In this document: positions 1 through 7,928 of the stretch, piece after piece
How the letters are laid out: every line of letters starts with the position of its first letter
Numbering within the stretch: position 1 is the first letter of the stretch
Assembly: GCA_002309475.1 (NCBI GenBank)
Contig: DBXJ01000090.1
Span: 373 to 24,585 of the forward strand
DNA length: 24,213 bases
From: Bacteroidales bacterium UBA1215
GTDB taxonomy: Bacteria; Bacteroidota; Bacteroidia; Bacteroidales; WCHB1-69
Reading direction: 5' to 3'
The notes under the pieces: model-generated
The model's input: the letters and a program-made list of their open reading frames with translations, nothing else
The model's database searches: none
What the model was told of the DNA's origin: nothing
Program-made: the position numbers and the translations under genes

Positions 1-35
1 GGATTTTGTTGCAATGGAATTTGAAAATGAATATT

Positions 36-65
36 TGTAGGGACGCGCCATGGCACGTCCCTACA
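36..65. repeat. 30-bp near-perfect palindromic repeat
   Basis: The left arm GTAGGGACGCGCCA (37-50) is followed directly by TGGCACGTCCCTAC (51-64), its reverse complement except for one position; the flanking T36/A65 adds a pair. It lies just beyond the mutY stop. No T-run follows on either strand, so it does not look like an intrinsic terminator. GC content is much higher than in its surroundings. It resembles the dispersed palindromic (REP-like) elements found between genes in many bacteria. Only this one copy is present in the window. Confidence 0.7.
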
Positions 66-78
66 TTTGATGGGAAAA

Positions 79-1125
79 TTATGATTGTATGCCGATTTCC
101 ATTAAACGGCTGACGGGAAACAGATGCAAATCGTTGCCGGCAATTTTTTGTATGGAGGAGGAAAATTGCGGTTCGCCGCTGCGGATGGAGATTTTCACAA
201 ATTGTGCGTAGATGGTTCTATGTGTCAATTGGTGTTTAATCACCTTTCCGACATGGGTGATGGTATATTGGCAATGTCGGAAAATGGTGGTCCATTCCTG
301 TTGTGCCGGCAGTTCCTCTATGGAAAGGGGCTTGGGGCTTTCTATCAAAGGAAATTCGTACAATCCCGCCCAGATGTCGTGCGAGTCTCTTTTGTGGATA
401 TAGGTAAAAGAATGATTGTCAATATGGAGATAGTAAAGGTAGCGGTTTTTTACCGGTGTTTTTTTTGTCTTTACTGGCAGTTGGTCAACAGTTTGTTGTG
501 CAAAGGCGAGGCAAAAGTCTGCCATACAGCAGTTTTCGCAGTTGGGGTGTTGTGGTTTGCATTGCAGTGCCCCGAAGTCCATCATGGCTTGGTTGAAGAT
601 GGCAGGCTGTTGTGTGTCTAATAGTTGTTGTGCAAGGGCGAAGAAATATTTTTTTCCTTCGCTACTGTCAATGGGTATGTCCACGCCGAACACCCTTGCC
701 AGCACGCGGTAGCCGTTGCCGTCCACGGCAGCATAGGGCAGGTCGAAGGCCATGGAGGCGATGGCGGCGGCGGTGTAGGTGCCTACACCTTTTATCTTCA
801 AAATATCTTCGTAGTTGTCGGGAAAGATATTTTTGCAGTCGTGGTAGATATATTTTGCTCCTTCATGCAGATGGCGGGCACGCCCGTAGTAGCCGAGTCC
901 CTGCCAGTATTTCAGCACTTCGTCTTCTTCGGCTAATGCGAGGGTGGCGACATCGGGAAAATGCTCTATGAATTGCAGGTAGTAGTTCCAACCCTGCTCA
1001 ATGCGGGTTTGTTGCAGGATAATTTCCGAAATCCATATCTTGTAAGGATTTTTTTCTCCCCGCCATGGAAGCGTGCGTTGGTGTTGCTCATACCATGCTG
1101 TCAAATTGTTGGTGAAAGGGTGCAT
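79..1125 (-). CDS. mutY: A/G-specific adenine DNA glycosylase MutY
   Basis: Base-excision repair enzyme that removes adenine mispaired with 8-oxoguanine. The 348 residues match the usual family length. The N-terminal helix-hairpin-helix glycosylase domain has catalytic Glu34 (ISEIILQQT), the hairpin IKGVGTYTA (about 111-119) and catalytic Asp135 (AVDGNGYR). The [4Fe-4S] ligands are C189-x6-C196-x2-C199-x5-C205. Residues about 225-340 form the MutT-like 8-oxoG-recognition domain (WAGLYEFP, LTHRTIYAQF). The ATG lies one base after the stop of the upstream 877-residue gene, so the two are almost certainly co-transcribed and mutY may depend on translational coupling; no separate promoter was seen. 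The Fe-S cluster links it loosely to the Suf-type genes later in the window. Confidence 0.97.
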   Translation of the reverse strand: MHPFTNNLTAWYEQHQRTLPWRGEKNPYKIWISEIILQQTRIEQGWNYYLQFIEHFPDVATLALAEEDEVLKYWQGLGYYGRARHLHEGAKYIYHDCKNIFPDNYEDILKIKGVGTYTAAAIASMAFDLPYAAVDGNGYRVLARVFGVDIPIDSSEGKKYFFALAQQLLDTQQPAIFNQAMMDFGALQCKPQHPNCENCCMADFCLAFAQQTVDQLPVKTKKTPVKNRYLYYLHIDNHSFTYIHKRDSHDIWAGLYEFPLIESPKPLSIEELPAQQEWTTIFRHCQYTITHVGKVIKHQLTHRTIYAQFVKISIRSGEPQFSSSIQKIAGNDLHLFPVSRLMEIGIQS

Positions 1126-1126
1126 G

Positions 1127-3760
1127 CTAACGGATTTGTTGAAGGAAGGTTTTATAAGTCTTTTTCGGTAGCAGTTGCTCCAACAGGTGGCGGTCGTCTT
1201 GTGTGAAAGGATAGTCAGTCAGCCAGTTGAAGTCATTGGTGAATGTCTTCCATTGTGATGCCCATAACAACTGCTGTTTCTCCGTTGTCAGCAGTTTTTT
1301 CTTCATGGCAAAGTAGCATGCCATACATTGTAGGCGGTCGTTGTGTTGCAGCAGCCAAGTGCAGGCTTGCGACATGGCTTCTGTTTTGTTGTGTTTCAAT
1401 AGGTAGATGTACAGGCTGTCGTTGCTGACACCGAATTTCTGCAGGCCTTCTTGATTGAATAAATTGTATGCTGCAGTATAAGTGGCAAAGGCTTTGTCCC
1501 ATTGTTTCAGGTTGAGCCATACTTCCATCTGCTGCAAAGAATCTTGGTAGGCGGCAATGTCGGCAATGCGATGGATATATCGTTCAAAATTCTCGTTTTC
1601 AAGACCTTCTTGCTGTAATTTCTGTTGTCGTTCTTGCATCAAATGATAGGCGGCAAGATAGTTTTTGGCAGCTGTCAAGTCCCTGCATTTCAATTCCGCC
1701 AAACTATATTGTTCGTTAAGATATTGGTTGACACGTTTTTGCTTGATATTTTCCAGCGATTGTTTTTTGTCTTTTACGGCTTGTGAAAGATATGGAATAA
1801 ATTTATGGTAAACATCATTGATATGATTTTCAAATGTTTGTGCTGACTTAAAATCGTTTGTCCACAAAAATTGTTCATATCTCGTCAAGGCATTTTCCAA
1901 AGTGGGATTCAGTCGTGTATTGACCAAGTAGGATAATTTAGGGCTGTAGGGTTCGCACAGCAGTTTCCGCAAATCGTCCAATAGGATAAAGGAGTCCAAA
2001 AGGGAGTAGTTGTTTGGTACTACATCGGATAGGTGTATGTTGTCGGACAGCAGTTTCAATCTCCATCTGAGGGCAGTGGTGTCTAATGCAAGGTTGTCGT
2101 CTTCTGCCACGGGTGCGTAGTCGGAATTGTTGAGGGGGCGGTCTAAAATGATATAGGCTTGGTAGGTGTGATAGAAATCGTCTTTTTCTTTTTCTAACAA
2201 TTTCAATTGCTGGCTGTTGCCTTTCTTTTGCAGTGTTGCTATCGCTTGCAGTTTTTGTTGGTAGATGCCGGTGCAGGCATTTTGGTAGTCGGAAGTGAAG
2301 TCTCTATTAATAATATAATGTAAAGAGTCGGCGAAACCTTGTGCCTTCTGTAATTCTGCCAGCGACTCTTCAAAATGCCGTTTCTTGGCTTGTACTTTGG
2401 CAGCCTGTTGCCGTTTGTTGACAAGGACTTCTGCCAAACGGACAAAGTTGGCATCATTTTGCCAAGCATTGCCGTGTTCCTGCATGAGGTCGTTCAAGCC
2501 GAACAGATAGGTCTGTGATAAATCTAATTTATTGTATTTTAATGCTTTTTCTATTACTTCATGGTAGGAATGATAAATGCCTTGCTGTGCTTGTGTTCGC
2601 ATGGCGGGAAATTCCTTTTCGCAGGTGGCATGCGGTATGATGGAGCAAAACAAGTCTATGGTATCAAGCATTTTTAATGCGTCATAGTAATTTTTCACCT
2701 CCATAAAACGGGAGGTTTTTGTATAAAGACTGTCATATATTTTGCTGACAATCATGTCTTTGCAGGGCGGATTCTCTTTTCTGACGCAGATGTTCTGCCA
2801 GAGGTGGAAGTTGTCAAGAAAAAGGTTGTTTTGTGTGTAGATAGTGCTGAGATGGTCGATGGCATGGCAGTGCGAGGGGTTGTATTCAAGGGCTCGTTTA
2901 AAATAAAAAATAGCTTGGGAGGTGTTGCCGTCTCGCTCAAAATTGCAGGCTTTGTTGAAGAACAAATCGTCCATGTTGGCAACTTTTTGCTCTATCGTCT
3001 GGCGGAGCGTCTGCATACGGTTGACAATTTGGTAGCGTTGTCGCAAATAAGGCAGGTTGTCCAAACCCGATTCCGCCAATAGAGTCTCGTAGTGTTGCCG
3101 GTCAATAGTGGCAATTTGCTTGTCTATGTCGTTGAGGGTGAATTTGTAAAGAGGAAATCTATCTACAAGGGTGGTATCCATGGCGTCTAATTGTCGCTGC
3201 AGACTTTGGAAAATACTGTCGCAAAGATAATAGCCGTCTATCTGCTGCAGTTTGCCGGCAAGGCATTGCCGACTGATGCTGTCGAAGCAGAATTGTACAT
3301 TGAGCATATCCATGCTGACATTCACAATGCTATCGCCTTTGGCCGAAACCGAAACTTCATACAGCCACGGGCTGTTATTGTCGGCAGGCTTTGGCTGGTA
3401 TTCGTAGATTTTTTTAACCTGATTCATAGCACATTCCACTCGCAATCCACAGCAAGAGAGATAAATGGAATCTTTGATGAGGAAATCGCGATAGCGGATA
3501 TCGCAATTGTTGTCGTGCTGTAGTTCCGCCACCCGATAGTGGCACATGCTGTCCGTTGAGACCACTGTTAGTGCATATTGCACGTGGTATTTGAAAAAAT
3601 CGGGAGAGGAGTGGGTGCTGTCTAAAGAAAAAACAGCTTGGTGGTCAGGAATTTTTCTTTCAAAATAGTAGGTGAAATCTTTTTGTGTACGATAACTTTG
3701 CTGTCCGCAGAGATTGGCGGTGACGACTATCAGCAACAATATCAAAAAAAATCTTCCCAC
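1127..3760 (-). CDS. Large secreted TPR-like protein of unknown function
   Basis: Function not recognised. The 877-residue protein begins with a hydrophobic signal peptide (about residues 3-19, ending near ANLCGQQ), so it should be exported to the periplasm or cell surface; the Cys is not in a good lipobox. Residues about 60-160 are beta-rich and rich in Cys. Residues about 267-312 form a clear TPR-like helix pair (NFERDGNTSQAIFYFKRALEYNP). The remainder is almost all helical with TPR-like and coiled-coil character. The start is GTG at 3758-3760: it immediately precedes the signal peptide and no ATG fits. A TAnnTTTG promoter element lies about 20 bases upstream. mutY follows after one base. 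This may be a Bacteroidales-specific protein; no enzymatic motif is visible. Confidence 0.85.
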   Translation of the reverse strand: MGRFFLILLLIVVTANLCGQQSYRTQKDFTYYFERKIPDHQAVFSLDSTHSSPDFFKYHVQYALTVVSTDSMCHYRVAELQHDNNCDIRYRDFLIKDSIYLSCCGLRVECAMNQVKKIYEYQPKPADNNSPWLYEVSVSAKGDSIVNVSMDMLNVQFCFDSISRQCLAGKLQQIDGYYLCDSIFQSLQRQLDAMDTTLVDRFPLYKFTLNDIDKQIATIDRQHYETLLAESGLDNLPYLRQRYQIVNRMQTLRQTIEQKVANMDDLFFNKACNFERDGNTSQAIFYFKRALEYNPSHCHAIDHLSTIYTQNNLFLDNFHLWQNICVRKENPPCKDMIVSKIYDSLYTKTSRFMEVKNYYDALKMLDTIDLFCSIIPHATCEKEFPAMRTQAQQGIYHSYHEVIEKALKYNKLDLSQTYLFGLNDLMQEHGNAWQNDANFVRLAEVLVNKRQQAAKVQAKKRHFEESLAELQKAQGFADSLHYIINRDFTSDYQNACTGIYQQKLQAIATLQKKGNSQQLKLLEKEKDDFYHTYQAYIILDRPLNNSDYAPVAEDDNLALDTTALRWRLKLLSDNIHLSDVVPNNYSLLDSFILLDDLRKLLCEPYSPKLSYLVNTRLNPTLENALTRYEQFLWTNDFKSAQTFENHINDVYHKFIPYLSQAVKDKKQSLENIKQKRVNQYLNEQYSLAELKCRDLTAAKNYLAAYHLMQERQQKLQQEGLENENFERYIHRIADIAAYQDSLQQMEVWLNLKQWDKAFATYTAAYNLFNQEGLQKFGVSNDSLYIYLLKHNKTEAMSQACTWLLQHNDRLQCMACYFAMKKKLLTTEKQQLLWASQWKTFTNDFNWLTDYPFTQDDRHLLEQLLPKKTYKTFLQQIR

Positions 3761-3780
3761 AGAATAAATATTTTATATGG

Positions 3781-3788
3781 CAAAAGTA
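3781..3788 (-). promoter_or_regulatory. -7 promoter element for the 877-residue gene and mutY
   Basis: The minus strand reads TACTTTTG followed by C, matching the Bacteroidota -7 consensus TAnnTTTG. An A-tract of eight (reading minus) lies just upstream. No convincing TTTG -33 element is present at the usual spacing. Predicted leader before the GTG is about 15-20 nt. Confidence 0.65.
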
Positions 3789-3888
3789 GGTGTTTTTTTT
3801 ATGCCGACAGCGTATATGGCAACTTGTTAATAAACAAAAAAATGTTAAGTGAAATCTTTGCAAGAAATGCAGCAGAAATCGGTGATGG

Positions 3889-4902
3889 CTAATGTTGGCT
3901 GTTGGTATAGGGGATGGCGTCAATGCCGCAGAAATCGTGCCGGAGAAATTTATAGTAGCCGGCAATGCCTATCATGGCAGCGTTGTCGGTACTCAATTTC
4001 AAAGTGGGAATGTGTACATGCCAGCCGTATTGTTTTGCCAAGCGAAGCAATTCTTCTTGGAGACCGTGGTTGGCGGATACGCCGCCGGCAATGGCAATCT
4101 CTTTGATATTTAAGTGTTTTGCTGCCAAAATCAACTTTTTTGTCAAGGAGTCGATAATGGCTTTTTGTGCTGAGGCACATAAATCGTTGAGGTGATGTTC
4201 GATAAAATGCTCGTCTTCTGCCAATCTATCGCGGAGAAAGTACAAAAAAGAAGTCTTCAAACCGCTGAAGCTATAGTTGTAGCCGGGGATGTTGGCTTTG
4301 CTGAAACGGAAAGTGTCAGGATTGCCGTCTTTGGCGAGTTTGTCCACATAAGGTCCGCCCGGATAGGGCAAACCTAATATTTTGGCAATTTTGTCAAAGG
4401 CTTCTCCTGCGGCATCGTCAATGGTGGTGCCGATAACTTCCATATTGAAAAAATCGTTCACCTTGAGTATCTGCGTATGTCCTCCCGACACACAAAGGCA
4501 GAGGAAAGGGAACTTGGGAGCAGGCGTATCCTTTTTGATGAAATGCGAAAGAATGTGCCCTTGCAAATGGTCCACTTCTATCAAAGGAATATCCAAAGCA
4601 TAGGCGAAAGCCTTGGCAAAAGAAACTCCTACCAACAACGACCCTAACAATCCGGGACCCCGTGTGAAAGCCACTGCCGACAATTGGCTTTTGTCAATGT
4701 GGGCATCTTGCAAGGCGGCTGTAACTACGGGAATGATATTTTGTTGGTGGGCACGCGATGCCAATTCCGGCACCACTCCGCCATATTGGGCGTGTACAGC
4801 TTGACTAGCAATCACATTGGACAGCAATTCGTTGTTTTTCAACACGGCTGCAGATGTGTCGTCACAAGAACTTTCTATGGCTAATAGATAGATGTCTTCC
4901 AT
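3889..4902 (-). CDS. tsaD: tRNA N6-adenosine threonylcarbamoyltransferase TsaD
   Basis: Cytoplasmic enzyme that transfers the threonylcarbamoyl group from TC-AMP to A37 of ANN-decoding tRNAs, working with TsaB/TsaE. The 337 residues match the family. The N-terminal ASKHA fold starts with AIESSCDDTSAAV (8-20); the family signature GGVVPELASRAH spans 41-52; metal ligands H112 and H116 lie in DHLQGH, and D306 lies in STDNAAMIG. SGGHTQ (139-144) and GGVSAN (273-278) are nucleotide-binding segments. It stands alone, with its own promoter ending four bases before the ATG, so the mRNA may be leaderless. No clear intrinsic terminator separates it from the next minus-strand gene. Confidence 0.97.
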   Translation of the reverse strand: MEDIYLLAIESSCDDTSAAVLKNNELLSNVIASQAVHAQYGGVVPELASRAHQQNIIPVVTAALQDAHIDKSQLSAVAFTRGPGLLGSLLVGVSFAKAFAYALDIPLIEVDHLQGHILSHFIKKDTPAPKFPFLCLCVSGGHTQILKVNDFFNMEVIGTTIDDAAGEAFDKIAKILGLPYPGGPYVDKLAKDGNPDTFRFSKANIPGYNYSFSGLKTSFLYFLRDRLAEDEHFIEHHLNDLCASAQKAIIDSLTKKLILAAKHLNIKEIAIAGGVSANHGLQEELLRLAKQYGWHVHIPTLKLSTDNAAMIGIAGYYKFLRHDFCGIDAIPYTNSQH

Positions 4903-4906
4903 GCTG

Positions 4907-4935
4907 CAAAATTACAATATTTTTTTTGAAACAAA
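4907..4935 (-). promoter_or_regulatory. tsaD promoter (-33 TTTG, -7 TAATTTTG)
   Basis: Reading minus: TTTG (4935-4932), a 17-bp spacer containing an A8 tract, then TAATTTTG (4914-4907), followed by CAGC and the ATG at 4902. Both boxes fit the Bacteroidota consensus. With the start site expected about 4-5 nt after the final G, transcription would begin at or next to the ATG. Confidence 0.7.
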
Positions 4936-5005
4936 CATCAGTTTCCTGCCATTTTTAGTTCCATTTGACTATGAAAAATATGGGAAAAACAGTTATTTCG
5001 GCCAA

Positions 5006-5908
5006 TTATTTCATATAGATGATGGAAAGGACTACATCGGAATAGTATTTGGAGCCCGGATAGTAGTCGGTAAGGTCTAAATTGAGCCAATAGTTGCCGT
5101 CTTTGTCTAAACGGTAGTTGATAGGTTTTCCTTCCACTTCGTCGGTGAAGAAAAGGTAGATGGCATTGACATATTTGTCAAAAGAGGTTTTGTCGCCGCA
5201 ACACATTTCCGGATAGACATGTCCTTCTGTCCAGATGATACGCATTTTTACACCGATGGCACCCATGGCAGATGCCATGAGAATGCTGTAGTCGTCGCAG
5301 TCGCCTGCCATCACTTGTATGCTTTCGGTCGGTGATGCAAAATAGTCAAAGTTGGCAGGATCTTTTACATATTTAAAGTTGTCTTTGATGTATTTCACCA
5401 AAGAAAATTGGCGACAGATTTGCCGATATTTTCCGTAGTATTCGTTGAAATAGAGCAGAGAATGCTCCACTGCAAACAGGCGGACTGTGGAATCCTTGCT
5501 GTTGACAGACTGTTGGATTCGTTTTTGCAGGCTGATGTGCGGAGTGATAGCATGTTCTGCTGCCTTGATGTCGGTTTTTTGATAAGAGGATTGGCTTTTG
5601 CCGAATATTAAAAAGGAACTCTTATAAATAGATGTTTCATCCCAACCAATGTTGAAAACCATCATCACAAATATTATGGCTGTCAAAATACCCGAAGTAA
5701 GGGCAAAGATTTTTTCGTATTTGAGAGAAAGAAATATCAATAAAACAAGGTAAAAAAGCAAAGCTATTACATATTCAAATTGAATTTTTCCGATCATGAT
5801 AGAGGGAATAAATTGGGCGCTAAAGACGGTAAATAGCATGGACAACACCACTGCTATAAGCACTTTGACGACTAATTTTTTCTTGGATATCGGTTTACTT
5901 TTTTCCAT
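5006..5908 (-). CDS. Membrane protein with transglutaminase-like domain
   Basis: A 300-residue protein starting at ATG 5906-5908 (MEKSKPISKKK). A longer open frame continues upstream to 6196, but that extension is antisense to the neighbouring TPR gene and would bury the promoter. The N-terminus has three hydrophobic membrane segments (about 12-37, 44-62, 67-87). The C-terminal transglutaminase/protease-like domain carries a plausible Cys-His-Asp triad: C204 in GDCDDY, H230 in EGHVYPE, and D278 or D281 in NLDLTDYYPG. The family includes proteases, peptide N-glycanases and inactive members; the substrate cannot be told. It is transcribed divergently from the TPR gene, and its -7 element TATTTTTG is 15 bases upstream of the ATG. 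Confidence 0.85.
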   Translation of the reverse strand: MEKSKPISKKKLVVKVLIAVVLSMLFTVFSAQFIPSIMIGKIQFEYVIALLFYLVLLIFLSLKYEKIFALTSGILTAIIFVMMVFNIGWDETSIYKSSFLIFGKSQSSYQKTDIKAAEHAITPHISLQKRIQQSVNSKDSTVRLFAVEHSLLYFNEYYGKYRQICRQFSLVKYIKDNFKYVKDPANFDYFASPTESIQVMAGDCDDYSILMASAMGAIGVKMRIIWTEGHVYPEMCCGDKTSFDKYVNAIYLFFTDEVEGKPINYRLDKDGNYWLNLDLTDYYPGSKYYSDVVLSIIYMK

Positions 5909-5923
5909 GATTGAGTGAAAAAG

Positions 5924-5931
5924 CAAAAATA
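5924..5931 (-). promoter_or_regulatory. -7 promoter element for the transglutaminase-like gene
   Basis: The minus strand reads TATTTTTG, then GC-type context (TTTTTGC), with an A9 tract just upstream (5935-5943 on plus are T). No clear -33 box. Predicted leader about 11 nt. It faces away from the promoter at 6037, about 105 bp distant. Confidence 0.6.
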
Positions 5932-6036
5932 CAATTTTTTTTTGAGAAAAACTATTTTTTTGCTTGGCATCGGAGATTTGTGGTAAAAATGAAATGATTG
6001 AATCTGTCAAGAGGTGGAAATTTGCCAAAAAAATGC

Positions 6037-6044
6037 TACTTTTG
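6037..6044 (+). promoter_or_regulatory. -7 promoter element of the secreted TPR gene
   Basis: TACTTTTG followed by CAAA and then ATG at 6049. It matches TAnnTTTG, with an A7 tract upstream (6027-6033). A TTTG at 6021 is only 12 bp away, too close for a standard -33 box. The geometry predicts a leaderless or nearly leaderless transcript, like tsaD. Confidence 0.65.
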
Positions 6045-6048
6045 CAAA

Positions 6049-7884
6049 ATGAAACAAAAGAAAATATGGCTTTCGATTTTGCTGTTGTTGGCAGTGTTGT
6101 CAGTAAAGGCACAGCCCGCCGACAATTCCCAAGATAAATTGGCAATGCAATATTTTCAAGAGCAAGCCTACGACAAAGCCGTGGAAATATATGCACAATT
6201 GTACAACAAAAATCAGACGGATTTTTACTATAGCCATTATCTTCAGTGCCTTATACAAACAAAGCAATACAAAACGGCAGAAAAAATTGTCCGGCAACAG
6301 ATAAAAAACTATCCTATCATCAGTAAATACCAAGTAGATTTGGGGTATATTTATGGACTTCAAAATGAAAGCGGCAAAGCCAAACGACAATACGAATCTT
6401 GCATTGCCGGCATTACCAACCAGTCGTCTTTGATAGATGAATTGGCCAACAATTTTCTTAGCTATCAATTGACCGACTATGCCGTCAATACCTATCTGCA
6501 CGGGCGTGCCATTTCTTTCAAGGAACATACTTATGCTTTGCCATTGGCAGCCATCTATGAATCGGTACGACAATATGAAAAAGCCATGCAGGAATATATA
6601 CTCTTGCTACAAGCAGAGCCCAACATGGTGTCGTATGTGGAATCGGCGTTGCTGAATTGGTGGATAGACGATTCCGATCATGCTAAACGAAATGTTATCC
6701 GCCAACAGATATTAAAAGCTGTCAACAAAAATACCGACAACAAGGTCTACAACGAATTGGTGATATGGTATGCTATGCAGGAAAAAGATTTCTCCATGGC
6801 CTTGAAGCAGGCACAGGCATTCGACAGACAATATAACACCGCAGGTGCCACCGTATATGAGGTTGCCAATTTGGCAGCCGCCAACAAGGACTATACAACT
6901 GCCATCAATGGTTATAAATACATTGTGGGAATGGGCGATGCCACAGTTTATGGACGGGAGGCGAGAATGGCTATCTTAGATGTTCGTTTAAAACAAATAG
7001 TGGAAGACAATATCTCCGATGTGCAGTCAATAAATGACTTGAACAGTCAGTTGAAGAAATATTTTGAAACATATCCTTTGGCATCGTACAATTTTTCGCT
7101 TTATCGTCGCTGGGCAGCTTTCAAGGCAGACCGGCAACACGATGTGAAAGGAGCTATAGTCATGTTGGACAACTGTCAGAACAGCACTACGCTCAAACCA
7201 CAAGATATTGCCTTTGCCAAATTGGATTTGGCACAATTGATGATATTGGACGATAACATCTGGGAAGCCATGTTGCTGAATGCTCAAGTGGAAAAAAATC
7301 TGCCTAACGATACTTTAGGTTCGTTGGCAAAACTTAACAATGCCAATATCTCTTTGATGCTTGGAGAGATAGAATGGGCCAAAGCCCAATTGGATGTCCT
7401 GCGGGCTGCCACCTCAAAAATGGTCGCCAACGATGCCTTGTATTTATCCTTGTTGATAAAAGACAATTACGATGAAGAAGACAGCTTGGATCGCTCCTTG
7501 CAACAATTTGCCATTGCCTCGTTCTTGGTGGAACACCATCAAAACGAGCGGGCTTTGTTGTTTTTGGATAGCATTGCCGGCAATCATGCGCTCACCGACG
7601 ATGTATGGTTTTTGAAGGCAAAAATTGCAAAGCAAACAGGTGACTATAATACTGCCGACAACCTTTTGGCAAATATTGTCTTTAATTATCCTAACGATTT
7701 GCTCACCGATGATGCTTTGTTTGAGCGGGCACAATTGCAAGAATACTATTTAAAAAACAGTGTCTTGGCGATGGATTTGTACCAGCAAATTCTCAACGAC
7801 CATTCTGACAGTATCTATGCCGGTGAAGCCAGAATTCGCATCCGACAATTGCGGGGTGACATACAAAGAAATATTGCACAATAA
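6049..7884 (+). CDS. Secreted tetratricopeptide-repeat protein
   Basis: A 611-residue exported protein. The start is set at ATG 6049 rather than the TTG at 5998 because the former begins a classic signal peptide (MKQKKIWLSILLLLAVLSVKAQ) and the latter would run through the promoter. The mature protein is helical, with repeated TPR-like units from its N-terminus (LAMQYFQEQAYDKAVEIYAQ) to its C-terminus (SVLAMDLYQQILNDHSDSIY, then EARIRIRQLRGD). The C-terminal part resembles the YbgF/outer-membrane-assembly type of TPR seen in many Bacteroidota proteins. The role is probably as a periplasmic or outer-membrane scaffold; the partner is unknown. The HEYGH gene follows after 44 bases without its own visible promoter, so the two probably form an operon. 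Confidence 0.88.
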   Translation: MKQKKIWLSILLLLAVLSVKAQPADNSQDKLAMQYFQEQAYDKAVEIYAQLYNKNQTDFYYSHYLQCLIQTKQYKTAEKIVRQQIKNYPIISKYQVDLGYIYGLQNESGKAKRQYESCIAGITNQSSLIDELANNFLSYQLTDYAVNTYLHGRAISFKEHTYALPLAAIYESVRQYEKAMQEYILLLQAEPNMVSYVESALLNWWIDDSDHAKRNVIRQQILKAVNKNTDNKVYNELVIWYAMQEKDFSMALKQAQAFDRQYNTAGATVYEVANLAAANKDYTTAINGYKYIVGMGDATVYGREARMAILDVRLKQIVEDNISDVQSINDLNSQLKKYFETYPLASYNFSLYRRWAAFKADRQHDVKGAIVMLDNCQNSTTLKPQDIAFAKLDLAQLMILDDNIWEAMLLNAQVEKNLPNDTLGSLAKLNNANISLMLGEIEWAKAQLDVLRAATSKMVANDALYLSLLIKDNYDEEDSLDRSLQQFAIASFLVEHHQNERALLFLDSIAGNHALTDDVWFLKAKIAKQTGDYNTADNLLANIVFNYPNDLLTDDALFERAQLQEYYLKNSVLAMDLYQQILNDHSDSIYAGEARIRIRQLRGDIQRNIAQ

Positions 7885-7916
7885 TTTGAATATTGTAATT
7901 TTTCATATTGACTATT

Positions 7917-7921
7917 AGGAG
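7917..7921 (+). promoter_or_regulatory. Shine-Dalgarno deciding the start of the HEYGH gene
   Basis: AGGAG sits seven bases before ATG 7929. It supports that start over the in-frame TTG at 7908, which precedes it. Clear Shine-Dalgarno sites are uncommon in this phylum. Confidence 0.7.
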
Positions 7922-7928
7922 TATTCAC

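Noticed and set aside
124..621. Long plus-strand frame inside mutY
   Set aside because: Shadow of mutY in another frame: low-complexity hydrophobic composition and no family resemblance.
5909..6196. N-terminal extension of the transglutaminase-like frame by 96 codons
   Set aside because: It is antisense to the signal peptide of the TPR gene, covers both divergent promoters, and lacks family-like sequence; the ATG at 5906-5908 gives a normal membrane protein.
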